57,531 bases of DNA from UPXZ01 sp964634605. GTDB lineage: Bacteria; Bacteroidota; Bacteroidia; Bacteroidales; Paludibacteraceae. The notes below the pieces were generated by a model. It ran no database searches. It was not told the DNA's origin and saw only the letters and a list, made by a program, of their open reading frames with translations. The stretch lies in assembly GCA_964634605.1 (NCBI GenBank), contig CAZWLJ010000015.1, positions 1 to 57,531 on the forward strand, in the 5' to 3' direction. Positions 8,281 through 16,760 of this stretch are shown here, piece by piece (the first letter of the stretch is position 1; the number at the start of each line of letters is the position of its first letter). A program made the translations under genes and the position numbers.

Positions 8281-9614
8281 TGCCAGATATACCGAACCAT
8301 AAGGACCAACAGGATGAATTCAGCCGGCTCGTCAAAGAAAAGCTGGAAAATCATCAGATTCCGGTGGATGAAAGCATCTGGAAAGGAATAGAGCAAAAAA
8401 TGGCTCCCTCACCCGGGCGATTCGCCGTTCCCGTGTGGTACTGGATACCGGGAGCAGCCGTTGCAGCCGTTGCACTCATCCTGCTGCTCAATCCTTTTTC
8501 AGATACGAAACACGTTCCGGCTCTCACAGGTATGCAGCATACCGGGATGAAAAATCCGGATTCCGCACATCAGCAGGTTAATAATGGACGTACCGGCCGT
8601 GAAATTCGTATTGACAGTGTATGGCTGGCATACGAACCGAAAGATGAAATTACCGGAATTACGGATAAAAAAATCAGGAAGCAAACAGTAAAAGAATCTC
8701 CAAACCAGTCTTTCATTGCGCGCGTCGTGGATGCTGTAAATCCACATACTTCAGACCTTACCCAAACGGATACGCGTCAGACTCCACCGGCTGCTGACCA
8801 AAAAACAACCGAAAACAAGATGACAGCGGCCACAAAGCAGCATAATGATGCTGCGCCCGATAAGAAAGCAGCAGAGGTTGCACCGGTCACTTCGCTGCCC
8901 GACCTGAACGATTATCCGGTAATAAATCCGGAAAAACCTAAGATTCGCAAAAAACAACCTTTGCTCATAGCTGCTTCATTTGGATCAGGGGGAAGTCTGC
9001 CCGAATTGAAAAAGGAACAACCCATGGGCGACTTATATGCCGGAAATCCCAATCTGGTGAAAAGAGAAATAGCTTCAACCTATTCCACGGTGCTGAATGC
9101 CAACGATTTTTCCGAAGCCAGGCACGATCCGCCACTTTCTGCCGGCATTGCACTGACGAAACCCCTCAACGCTGTTTTCAGCCTCGAAAGCGGTCTGGTG
9201 TACACGTATCTCAGGTCGGAGTATTACCGGCCGGGATTAACCAATAATAAAGGTGTACTTCACTTGCACTACCTGGGAGTACCGCTCAACCTGATTACCA
9301 GACTGACAGATCAGCCCCGATGGAACCTCTACCTCTCCACGGGAGGAATGCTCGAAAAAGGACTGCGTTCGGTTTACGTACAGGAAATAGAAGATAATCA
9401 GGCAACAATTAATACAAACGTGAAATCAGGAATAGATGGAGTACAGTGGTCGCTCAACGGAGCGCTTGGAGTGAGCTACAAACTGCAGAATAAACTGAGC
9501 CTCTTTGCCGAACCTGAAATAACCTACTACCTGCAGAATAATCAACCCCGGAGCGCACGAACCGAACATCCGGTCACCGTGGGGCTCAATGGCGGATTGC
9601 GAATTGAATTATAG
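8280..9614 (+). CDS. putative envelope-spanning protein: cytoplasmic N-terminus, one TM helix, linker, outer-membrane barrel-like domain
   Basis: Protein of 444 aa coupled to the sigma factor gene by a 1-base overlap, the place where an anti-sigma factor is expected. Residues 1-50 are a charged cytoplasmic segment (DEFSRLVKEKLENH, then ESIWKGIEQKM) of a type common in Bacteroidetes proteins encoded beside ECF sigma genes. Residues about 53-71 form one membrane helix. Residues about 72-225 are a polar, low-complexity linker rich in Lys, Thr, Asp and Pro. Residues about 226-444 show alternating beta-strand patterns and Gly/aromatic turns like an outer-membrane beta-barrel domain, ending GGLRIEL. 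No zinc-binding anti-sigma motif is present. The role as sigma regulator and signal relay is inference from position. Confidence 0.7.
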   Translation: MPDIPNHKDQQDEFSRLVKEKLENHQIPVDESIWKGIEQKMAPSPGRFAVPVWYWIPGAAVAAVALILLLNPFSDTKHVPALTGMQHTGMKNPDSAHQQVNNGRTGREIRIDSVWLAYEPKDEITGITDKKIRKQTVKESPNQSFIARVVDAVNPHTSDLTQTDTRQTPPAADQKTTENKMTAATKQHNDAAPDKKAAEVAPVTSLPDLNDYPVINPEKPKIRKKQPLLIAASFGSGGSLPELKKEQPMGDLYAGNPNLVKREIASTYSTVLNANDFSEARHDPPLSAGIALTKPLNAVFSLESGLVYTYLRSEYYRPGLTNNKGVLHLHYLGVPLNLITRLTDQPRWNLYLSTGGMLEKGLRSVYVQEIEDNQATINTNVKSGIDGVQWSLNGALGVSYKLQNKLSLFAEPEITYYLQNNQPRSARTEHPVTVGLNGGLRIEL

Positions 9615-9641
9615 TGCATTTAACAGCCAAATGTTTAAAAA

Positions 9642-10040
9642 ATGAAGAAGTTTGTCTTACTTACCCTTTTCACCCTGTTGATTGTGTCGTGTGAGAATAA
9701 TCCCGCGAATACCGGCACCGAACTGGTGGGCAAATGGAAACTGGTAGAAATACTGACGGATCCGGGCGATGGCAGCGGCACATTTCATCCGGTAAAAAGC
9801 AATAAAACCGTTGAGTTTCATTCCGACGGAACCATCACTTCCAACGGATCGCTCTGCGTCGTTTCTGTTCAGGCAGATAATCCGTCTGCTGGTACCTATT
9901 CATTGACCGATTCGACAATTATTTCCGAAGGCTGTATGAATGATTTTCCGTTAAAAACTCATTTCAGGCAGCAAGGCTCTGTGCTGATTATCAGCTATCT
10001 GTGTATTGAACCCTGCAGGGAAAAATATGTAAAAAACTAA
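9642..10040 (+). CDS. lipocalin-like domain lipoprotein
   Basis: Lipoprotein of 132 aa: the signal peptide ends in the lipobox IVSC (Cys about residue 17). The mature part opens with ELVGKWKLVEI and continues with a strand pattern ending VEFHSDGTITSNG, the signature of the small Bacteroidetes lipocalin-like/META-like beta-barrel families. Three further cysteines near the C-terminus could form disulphides. It starts 27 bp after the sigma-linked gene and so probably belongs to the same transcript. The ligand and function are unknown. Confidence 0.65.
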   Translation: MKKFVLLTLFTLLIVSCENNPANTGTELVGKWKLVEILTDPGDGSGTFHPVKSNKTVEFHSDGTITSNGSLCVVSVQADNPSAGTYSLTDSTIISEGCMNDFPLKTHFRQQGSVLIISYLCIEPCREKYVKN

Positions 10041-10142
10041 GAGGAATCTGAAATGAACTTCAAAAAAAAGGTTGTTCATTTAACTGATTCAACTACTGAA
10101 ATCTGAATTCTATGTAACATTGAAATAACAACTGATTAAAAG

Positions 10143-11366
10143 ATGAAAAAATTAATTCCAATCCTGCTAATTGCATCGCTGCTGATAAGCTGCGACAGCA
10201 GTAACAATCCTTACGCAGAGGATGCAAAACCTGTAAACCTTACTGCCGTACAAAAACAGCGGGTGGCACAGGACAATGACTTTGCTTTTGATCTGATGAA
10301 ACACGTACTGGCCAAAACCGAAGAAAGGAATGTGTTCATATCGCCTTTGAGCGTTAGCATAGCACTGGGAATGGCACGCAATGGCGCTATCGGAACAACC
10401 CGAAGCGAAATGGAATCGGTTCTGAAAATGAGTGGAATGAGCGATACCGAAATCAATGAATATTACAAGCTGATGCAATCCGAATTGCCTGATCTGGATC
10501 CCAAAACCAAACTGACGATAGCCAATTCAATCTGGTACCGCAATACGTTCAGTGTGAAAGCCGGATTCCTGAAAACAAACACCGATTATTTCAGTTCGAA
10601 AGTGGAAGCGCTTGATTTCAGCAGCCCCAAATCGGTGGAAATAATTAACAAATGGTGCAGCGATAACACCAACGGGCTTATTCCAAAGGTCATTGACCAG
10701 ATTGACCCGCTCGAAATGATGTTTCTGATCAACGCTATTTACTTCAAGGGTACCTGGATAAAACAATTCGAAAAGAAAAATACCCGCGAGGCTGATTTTA
10801 CCAATGAACTTAACAAGCGGGTAAAGGTCAACATGATGAATTTAACCGACTCCTTTGCTTATACCGAAGATGAAAATGCGCAATACCTGGATATGCCCTA
10901 CGGCAATAAAGCATTCAGTATGACGGTTATACTGCCAAAAGAGGGTGCGGACGCTACCGGAGTATTCAGCACTCTGACAGCTTCGAAACTCAACCAGACT
11001 ATCAGCCGGATGAACCTGCAGGAAGTAATTGTATCATTTCCCCGTTTCAGGGTGAAAAACAAATTCAGGCTCGAATCGATGCTGATGGAAATGGGCATGA
11101 ATAAAGCATTTCAAGTAAATGCCGAATTCGACAATATCTCCGTGCTCAAACCGCTGTATATAGGATTCGTACAGCACGACACCTATGTGGAAGTGACCGA
11201 AGAGGGTACCGAAGCAGCAGCAGTGACTACCATCGGATTCAAAACAACATCGATGCCTATGAATCCTGTCTTCATAGCCAATAAACCGTTTGCATTCGTC
11301 ATTCGCGAGAAGAGTTCGGGCGTAATACTTTTCATGGGAAAAATTGGAAATGCTGAAAAATTCTGA
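10143..11366 (+). CDS. serpin-family protease inhibitor, lipoprotein
   Basis: Serpin of 407 aa with a lipoprotein signal (LLISC, Cys about 17), so it should be anchored in the envelope. The N-terminal helix region has NVFISPLSVSIALGMARNGA, the family signature, and NSIWYR is visible further on. The reactive-centre hinge reads EEGTEAAAV, which fits the consensus for inhibitory serpins (small residues P15-P9). The scissile bond lies in the stretch G-F-K-T-T-S-M; the loop is about two residues longer than in alpha-1-antitrypsin, so P1 cannot be fixed. The C-terminus NKPFAFVIRE...ILFMGKIGN closes beta-sheet B. It lies in the lipoprotein run after the ECF sigma gene, 102 bp after the lipocalin-like gene. 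Confidence 0.93.
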   Translation: MKKLIPILLIASLLISCDSSNNPYAEDAKPVNLTAVQKQRVAQDNDFAFDLMKHVLAKTEERNVFISPLSVSIALGMARNGAIGTTRSEMESVLKMSGMSDTEINEYYKLMQSELPDLDPKTKLTIANSIWYRNTFSVKAGFLKTNTDYFSSKVEALDFSSPKSVEIINKWCSDNTNGLIPKVIDQIDPLEMMFLINAIYFKGTWIKQFEKKNTREADFTNELNKRVKVNMMNLTDSFAYTEDENAQYLDMPYGNKAFSMTVILPKEGADATGVFSTLTASKLNQTISRMNLQEVIVSFPRFRVKNKFRLESMLMEMGMNKAFQVNAEFDNISVLKPLYIGFVQHDTYVEVTEEGTEAAAVTTIGFKTTSMPMNPVFIANKPFAFVIREKSSGVILFMGKIGNAEKF

Positions 11367-11370
11367 CACC

Positions 11371-11808
11371 ATGTTCAGGCATGTATCATTTGTCATGTTA
11401 GTGCTGTGTTTCACGTTAACCGGATGCACCGGGATGAACGATTTTGCTCCGGATGATTTGTCCGGTGTCAGATACGGTTCTGAGTTTTTAATTCCTCTTC
11501 ACCGCACCGTGAAAACCATTGATAACGATTATACAATCCGTTTTGATTCGGTGCTTACCGATTCCCGGTGCCCCGAGGGAGTGTATTGCTTCTGGAGTGG
11601 CATTGCTGGCATCAGGCTGACCGTGGGAGGCAGAAGGGGTGAAACTGAATCCGTAGATCTCTATACGTATGATTTCAGGGAATACTCAGACACTGTAACA
11701 TATAAAAATCTGAAAGTCAAACTGATAAATCTGATTCCCTATCCCTCTTCCGGGAAAGAAATCAGTCCGGATTCATACAAGGCAAAATTAATACTTTCAA
11801 AAATATAA
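11371..11808 (+). CDS. hypothetical lipoprotein
   Basis: Lipoprotein of 145 aa. The ATG at 11371, four bases after the serpin stop, is preferred over in-frame upstream starts inside the serpin gene because it gives a clean signal ending TLTGC. The mature part contains TDSRCPEGVYCFWSG, with two cysteines in a loop followed by a short beta-rich region. This R-C-P-x-G-x-x-C-x-W element recurs in small Bacteroidetes exported proteins of unknown role. It is tightly linked to the serpin (4 bp) and to the LVIVD gene (7 bp), so it is co-transcribed. Function unknown. Confidence 0.6.
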   Translation: MFRHVSFVMLVLCFTLTGCTGMNDFAPDDLSGVRYGSEFLIPLHRTVKTIDNDYTIRFDSVLTDSRCPEGVYCFWSGIAGIRLTVGGRRGETESVDLYTYDFREYSDTVTYKNLKVKLINLIPYPSSGKEISPDSYKAKLILSKI

Positions 11809-11815
11809 AACGAAA

Positions 11816-13102
11816 ATGAAACCATTACATTACATCTCATTATTGCTGGGTATCTTCTTGCTCGGGGGATGCTCCGAATCGGTCGAAGAAACCGTTACCT
11901 ACAAGGTAAATGAACCCGTATTCATGTCTGTCGATTTGTTTCGCAAATCGGTGAGGATATCTGATGTACCTCAGCCCATCACCAAACAGGGTAAAATTGC
12001 ATTTTTTCATGGATACATGTACATTTCCGAACCTGAAAAAGGCATCCACATTATTGACAACCGCAATCCGGCGAAACCAGTCAGAACGGGTTTTATCGAA
12101 CTGCTCGGTAATGCCGATATGGCCATAAAGGATAATATCCTCTATGCAGATTCATATATCGACCTGGTTTGGTTCGATATTACATCACCGTCTGAACCCC
12201 GCCTGCTGGGACGCAAGGAAGAGGTATTCCCGCAGGCTGTTCCGGCCATTGATAATAATTATTTGTGCGACTATGAGAAAAGTATGGATCGCAACAATGG
12301 AATTGTGATAGGCTGGGTAGTTAAGGAAAGAACCGAAAAATACATGCGCAACCGTAATTACTGGTGGTGGCGGGGAGGAATGATGGAGGATTCATATACT
12401 CTGGCTAATGCCAATTACGGCAGCAGTACGAAAGGGGCAGTCGGACAAACCGGTTCCATGTCGCGTTTTGCCATTTATAAAAATTATCTTTACACCGTAC
12501 TGAATAACCAGCTGGGTATTTTCAACATAGATATTCCCGAACCCGTGAAAAAAGGAGAAAATTTTTACGTGGGATGGAATGTCGAAACCATTTTCAGCTA
12601 TAAGGATTATATGTACATGGGAACTCCTACCGGAATGCTGATTTACTCCGTTGCCGACCCGGAAAAACCTGAACGTCAGGCATCCGTCACTCATATACTC
12701 GGTTGCGACCCTGTGGTGGTCGAGGACGATATAGCTTATGTAACAATTCATTCGGGTAACTTCTGCGGTCAGAATTCCAACCAGTTGCTTGTGTATAATG
12801 TGAAAGATCCCAAACAGCCCAAACACATCGTTTCATACGAAATGAAGAATCCGAAAGGACTTGGAATTGATAACAAAACCCTGTTCGTTTGCGACGACGG
12901 ACTGAAAGTGTTCAATGCCGAAAACTCACTAACCATCATGGATCCGAAGAATCTTCTTGCTCACGAAAACGGAATGAATGGATTCGATCTGATAGCATTT
13001 AACAAAACCCTGATGATGATAGCCGAAGACGGAATTTATCAGTATGACTATACCGATCTGAAGAATATCAAACCGCTGGGCAAAATTACCATTGGTAAAT
13101 AA
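11816..13102 (+). CDS. LVIVD-repeat lipoprotein (beta-propeller)
   Basis: Protein of 428 aa with lipobox LLGGC (Cys about 19). It carries repeated blades of the LVIVD type: a short hydrophobic strand such as GIHIIDNRNPAKPV, ITSPSEPRLLG, IFNIDIPEPVKKG, IYSVADPEKPERQ or VYNVKDPKQPKHI, each with the D-x-x-x-P signature. Such repeats fold into a surface or periplasmic propeller, probably for binding. A Trp-rich insert (NYWWWRGGMM, about residue 181) interrupts the propeller and could form a ligand platform. It is the last gene of the sigma-linked cluster and is followed by a terminator at 13190-13220. The molecular role is unknown. Confidence 0.82.
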   Translation: MKPLHYISLLLGIFLLGGCSESVEETVTYKVNEPVFMSVDLFRKSVRISDVPQPITKQGKIAFFHGYMYISEPEKGIHIIDNRNPAKPVRTGFIELLGNADMAIKDNILYADSYIDLVWFDITSPSEPRLLGRKEEVFPQAVPAIDNNYLCDYEKSMDRNNGIVIGWVVKERTEKYMRNRNYWWWRGGMMEDSYTLANANYGSSTKGAVGQTGSMSRFAIYKNYLYTVLNNQLGIFNIDIPEPVKKGENFYVGWNVETIFSYKDYMYMGTPTGMLIYSVADPEKPERQASVTHILGCDPVVVEDDIAYVTIHSGNFCGQNSNQLLVYNVKDPKQPKHIVSYEMKNPKGLGIDNKTLFVCDDGLKVFNAENSLTIMDPKNLLAHENGMNGFDLIAFNKTLMMIAEDGIYQYDYTDLKNIKPLGKITIGK

Positions 13103-13189
13103 CACCGCGTGGTGAAAAAGCCTTTTTGGATTAAGAAACACTGCTTGCTGATATGCTTTGGAGAGTGACTGATTCAAGGTAGATCAAAT

Positions 13190-13220
13190 AAAATCCTGCT
13201 GCGTAAGTGGCAGGATTTTT
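13190..13220 (+). terminator. terminator of the sigma / lipoprotein operon
   Basis: 10-bp stem AAAATCCTGC / GCAGGATTTT with a 10-base loop and trailing T, 88 bp after the LVIVD gene. Confidence 0.8.
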
Positions 13221-13275
13221 GATTTATAGGGACAAAAAAACTACTTTTACAAAAAAATATTTATTACTCACCAAA

Positions 13276-13911
13276 ATGAAAATAAGAAATTTGTTTAACA
13301 TGCTTATTGTAAGCATTATAGTCCTTTTCGGCTCGTGCAGCCTTACTTCAGGTACATTAGCCGGATCTTCTGAAAAGAAATCTGCTGATGAAGGCAAAGT
13401 GCTCGGTGATATTTTGAACGCAGTAACAGGAAAATTACCGGTTACCCAAAAAAATATGGTCGGTACCTGGAATTATCAGGGTACTTCCTGTGCATTCGAA
13501 ACCGAAAACCTGCTGAAAAAAGCGGGTGGGGCAGTGGTAGCCACGCAAGTGGAAGATAAATTTGACGAAACATGTACCAAACTGGGTATCAGCGAAAAAA
13601 ACACCGGTTTTGTATTCAATGCTGACAGCACGTATACAGGGCGGATAGGCGGTGTTAAAATTTCGGGCAAGTTTATTCTTAATCCGCAGACAAAACAGGT
13701 TCAGATGAGTTACCTGTTGGGTGTGGGTCATCTGAAAGCTACTGTGGCAGTATCTCCGCGTGAAATGAAAATACTGTTTGATGCTGATTCATTCCTGAAG
13801 CTGATGAAATTTATCAGCCAGTTTACTGATGACACTTCAGTGGAAGTACTCGGCAAAATGGCGGATATGTACGACGGCATGTTGCTTGGGTTTGATCTGA
13901 AGAAGCGATAA
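13276..13911 (+). CDS. DUF4923-family lipoprotein
   Basis: Protein of 211 aa from the ATG at 13276, chosen because it begins the lipoprotein signal (LFGSC). The mature part has the DUF4923 layout: a helical start, VGTWNYQGTSCAFETENLL, a region with a second cysteine (DETCTKLGI), then NADSTYTGRIGG and a beta-rich calycin-like end. Two cysteines may pair. The family is widespread in Bacteroidales, usually lipid-anchored, with no assigned biochemical function. It is a single gene between two terminators and converges on the glycogen operon. Confidence 0.75.
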   Translation: MKIRNLFNMLIVSIIVLFGSCSLTSGTLAGSSEKKSADEGKVLGDILNAVTGKLPVTQKNMVGTWNYQGTSCAFETENLLKKAGGAVVATQVEDKFDETCTKLGISEKNTGFVFNADSTYTGRIGGVKISGKFILNPQTKQVQMSYLLGVGHLKATVAVSPREMKILFDADSFLKLMKFISQFTDDTSVEVLGKMADMYDGMLLGFDLKKR

Positions 13912-13925
13912 TGCATGATAAGTAA

Positions 13926-13973
13926 AAAAAGCAGAGCGTTTTATCCCACCGGGGGTAAAACGCTCTGCTTTTT
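13926..13973. terminator. bidirectional terminator
   Basis: Arms AAAAGCAGAGCGTTTTA and TAAAACGCTCTGCTTTT (17 bp) with A and T runs on both sides, between the convergent DUF4923 gene and the GH57 gene. Confidence 0.92.
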
Positions 13974-14020
13974 ATACTGTGTGACTAACCGTAAGGCAAA
14001 TCAGAAATAGATCATTTCAG

Positions 14021-15304
14021 TTATTCCGTTTTCTTTTTTCTTGCCCGTAATTTTTTCAGTTCCTCTTCGAGTGAAGCTATCTCATTTTCCTGGCTGATAA
14101 TGGTTTTCAGCAGTTCGTTGAGTTCCTCGTTTTCGATAGTGGTGGGATACTGAGCTTCCACGCGGTCAAGAAAATCAGCCAGCACGTTCATGTAGTTTGT
14201 AAATGCTTCGTACGGTGAAGTGTAGTGCGTTCCAAACGAGTCGAAATGCGACATGTACCTGAAATTATCAGTTGTTTGCAGCATCAGCCAGTCGTGTTGC
14301 AGAGGAGCATCCTTGCACAGGTGAACCCGCTCGGTTACAGCATACAGTTTACTGAGTGCTTCCTGCTGAAGGTCGTTACCGTTCCAAACGCTCAGATCCT
14401 TTTCTCCTGACCAGCTTATAAAATATGGAGAAGTAACGCTGTCCACCGAATCGATTTTTTTGGTAATTTCGGATGGCAGTGCAAAAGTGTGTCCGTGTTC
14501 CATAGCATGATATGGCAGCGCTTTCAGAAAATCAAAAATTCCGCTTTCAGCGCGCTGATAAAATCCAAATGCTTCATAACCCATCCATAGATTCACAACA
14601 GGTTCATTCTGAGGCAATTCATTGATCCATTGAATGAATTTATCGGCCGATAGCGGAAAATCGGTCCAGGAGTGATCCGAGAAACGGAAAGAAATATCGT
14701 CGCTGAGTTTGTTGTTTCGGATCAGCAGTTTCAGCTTCGGTATGTATGAATGGTTGTAAACAAAATTCGGGCTTTTCCACCCCATCACGTGTTTCACTTC
14801 TTCAATAAGCATGGTCTTGTAACCCATCGCCGAAACGATTTCGCCTATTTCATCGGAATAAATCAGTTCCGAATTGCGGAAAACAGTCGGTTTTTTGCCG
14901 AACAGCGCTTCAATTTTCTTTGAATGAAGTTTTACCTGTTGTTCGAATTCATTCCTGTTGTAAACCGAAGCCAGCGAGTGTGCATAAGGCTCTGCCAGAA
15001 ATTCTACGCTCCCTGTCCTGGCCAGTTCTTTGAAACCATCGATTACTTCAGGAGCATATTGCTCCAGTTGTTCGAGCGCTACCCCCGAAATGGAGAATGA
15101 GCATTTGAATTTCCCGTTCGAACTCCGAATCATATCGGATAAAGTGCGTGTGGCAGGCAGATAGGCCTGCTCTACCATTGCACGGATCCTGTCTTCGGTC
15201 AGAAAATCGTCAAAATAGTAATGATCCTGTCCGATTTCGAAAAAGCGATACCGTTTGAACCGGATCGGCTGGTGAATCTCAAAATAAAAACAAATGTTTT
15301 TCAT
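14021..15304 (-). CDS. GH57 family glycoside hydrolase (alpha-amylase-like)
   Basis: Cytoplasmic enzyme of 427 aa acting on alpha-glucans. The N-terminus has the GH57 region-1 motif HQP (residues 11-13). VFRNSELIYSDEIG (about 141-154) corresponds to the catalytic nucleophile region, with Glu146 as candidate, and WMGYEAFGFYQ is a further conserved segment. There is no signal peptide. The last 40 or so residues form a charged heptad-type coiled coil (ENEELNELLKTII... to a lysine-rich end), a possible oligomerisation tail. It is the last gene of a three-gene operon with the glycogen synthase-like and debranching genes, 196 bp downstream of the former. Whether it hydrolyses or branches glycogen is unsettled for this clade. 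Confidence 0.9.
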   Translation of the reverse strand: MKNICFYFEIHQPIRFKRYRFFEIGQDHYYFDDFLTEDRIRAMVEQAYLPATRTLSDMIRSSNGKFKCSFSISGVALEQLEQYAPEVIDGFKELARTGSVEFLAEPYAHSLASVYNRNEFEQQVKLHSKKIEALFGKKPTVFRNSELIYSDEIGEIVSAMGYKTMLIEEVKHVMGWKSPNFVYNHSYIPKLKLLIRNNKLSDDISFRFSDHSWTDFPLSADKFIQWINELPQNEPVVNLWMGYEAFGFYQRAESGIFDFLKALPYHAMEHGHTFALPSEITKKIDSVDSVTSPYFISWSGEKDLSVWNGNDLQQEALSKLYAVTERVHLCKDAPLQHDWLMLQTTDNFRYMSHFDSFGTHYTSPYEAFTNYMNVLADFLDRVEAQYPTTIENEELNELLKTIISQENEIASLEEELKKLRARKKKTE

Positions 15305-15352
15305 ATGTTTATTTTTTATTTTTAATATTTAGAACTAATAGTGCCCGCTTGC

Positions 15353-15364
15353 CGAAAGCTTTCG
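15353..15364. other. 12-bp palindrome in the gap between GT and GH57 genes
   Basis: CGAAAGCTTTCG is a perfect palindrome inside the 196-bp gap (15305-15500) between the second and third glycogen genes. It could be part of an mRNA processing hairpin. The rest of the gap shows nothing recognisable. Confidence 0.35.
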
Positions 15365-15500
15365 TTACATTCCCCTGAAAGCAGGCGGAAGTTTTATGTG
15401 GCTGTTGTATGTCGGAAAGCGTTTTTTTGTATATAGCTGATTAATCGTATTTCACTGGATTCAATCCTGATGATTACACCGGAATACCGGTGGGAATGAA

Positions 15501-16760
15501 TCAGTGTTGTCTTATCACTTTGTCGTAAATTGATCGCACTTTCAGCCCGGCATCATACCATTTTATGTTATTAACTTCTTTCAGGCCCAGTTCATGCATA
15601 CTTTTGTACATGGCCGGATAGGTCACTATCCCGTAAATGGCATCAGCCATGGCATCGATGTCCCAGTAGTCGGTTTTTACCACATGCGTGAGGATCTCGG
15701 CACAGCCCGACTGGTATGAGATGATAGAAGGAGTGCCAACCTGCATGGCTTCGAGAGGCGATATCCCGAATGGTTCCGAAACGGAAGGCATGATGTAAAC
15801 ATCGCTTTGAGCAAGCATTTCGCTCACATCGCGCCCGCGCAGGAATCCCGGGAAATGAAAACGGTCGGCGATGCCCCTTTTGGCTGCCAGATCTATCATG
15901 GCATTCATCATGTCACCGCTGCCAGCCATCACGAACCGGACATTTTTTGTTCTGCTGAGTACCTGAGCGGCTGCTTCTACAAAGTATTCGGGACCTTTCT
16001 GCATGGTTATGCGACCGAGGAATGTTACAATTTTGTCCTTGCGTGGCTTTTTTACAAATGAGTCCGCATCCGGCAGAGGTTCCACGGCATTGTGTACGGT
16101 GGTGACTTTGTTTGGATGCTGATGATATTTTTCAATAACGATATGACGGGTTAGGTCGCTCACTGTCATGATGTGGTCGGCAGCATCCATCCCGTCTTTT
16201 TCAATTTTATAAACGGTCGGGTTCACTTTCCCGCGGCTCCGGTCGAAGTCGGTGGCATGCACATGAATGACGAGCGGCTTGCCGCTGATTTGTTTTGCAA
16301 ATCTTCCGGCGGGATAGGTGAGCCAGTCGTGTGAATGAATTACATCAAAATCAAGCTGATGAGCCAGTACACTTGCTACTGCTTCGTAGTTGGATATCTC
16401 TTCAATCAGGTTGTCGGGGTATTTGCCCGAGAATCCGATACATCCCAGATCGTTTGTATAAATTCTGCGGAAATCGTATTTGATTCCGTTTCGAAGCCAG
16501 AAATATTCATCGGGGTGCATCAGCTTGCCGATGCGGTGATTGACATGGTCCCAGCTGTTTTCTTTCCATACCACCGGTACGTTGCATGCGCCGATAATTT
16601 TCAGAAAACTCTGGTCTTCGTCGCCGTGAGGCTTTGGAATGACGAAGGTGATTTCCATATCGGGTTGCTCAGACATGCCTCTTGTCAGTCCGTAACTTGC
16701 TGTGCCGAGTCCTCCCAGAATATGCGGGGGAAATTCCCATCCGAACATGAGTGCTTTCAT
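15501..16760 (-). CDS. glycosyltransferase family 4/5, glycogen synthase-like
   Basis: GT-B-fold enzyme of 419 aa expected to extend alpha-1,4-glucan from a nucleotide sugar. The N-terminus MFGWEFPPHILGGLGTASYGLTRG has the Gly-rich loop of glycogen synthases and GT4 enzymes. HSHDWLTYPAG is the conserved acceptor-side motif. The C-terminal half has GRITMQKGPEYF and SEPFGISPLEAMQVGTP, the E-x7-E sugar-nucleotide motif. Its start codon overlaps the end of the debranching-enzyme gene by 4 bp (ATGA), so the two are translationally coupled. Bacteroidetes commonly encode this trio, with the GT acting as the glycogen synthase. Donor specificity (UDP- or ADP-glucose) cannot be read. Confidence 0.88.
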   Translation of the reverse strand: MKALMFGWEFPPHILGGLGTASYGLTRGMSEQPDMEITFVIPKPHGDEDQSFLKIIGACNVPVVWKENSWDHVNHRIGKLMHPDEYFWLRNGIKYDFRRIYTNDLGCIGFSGKYPDNLIEEISNYEAVASVLAHQLDFDVIHSHDWLTYPAGRFAKQISGKPLVIHVHATDFDRSRGKVNPTVYKIEKDGMDAADHIMTVSDLTRHIVIEKYHQHPNKVTTVHNAVEPLPDADSFVKKPRKDKIVTFLGRITMQKGPEYFVEAAAQVLSRTKNVRFVMAGSGDMMNAMIDLAAKRGIADRFHFPGFLRGRDVSEMLAQSDVYIMPSVSEPFGISPLEAMQVGTPSIISYQSGCAEILTHVVKTDYWDIDAMADAIYGIVTYPAMYKSMHELGLKEVNNIKWYDAGLKVRSIYDKVIRQH

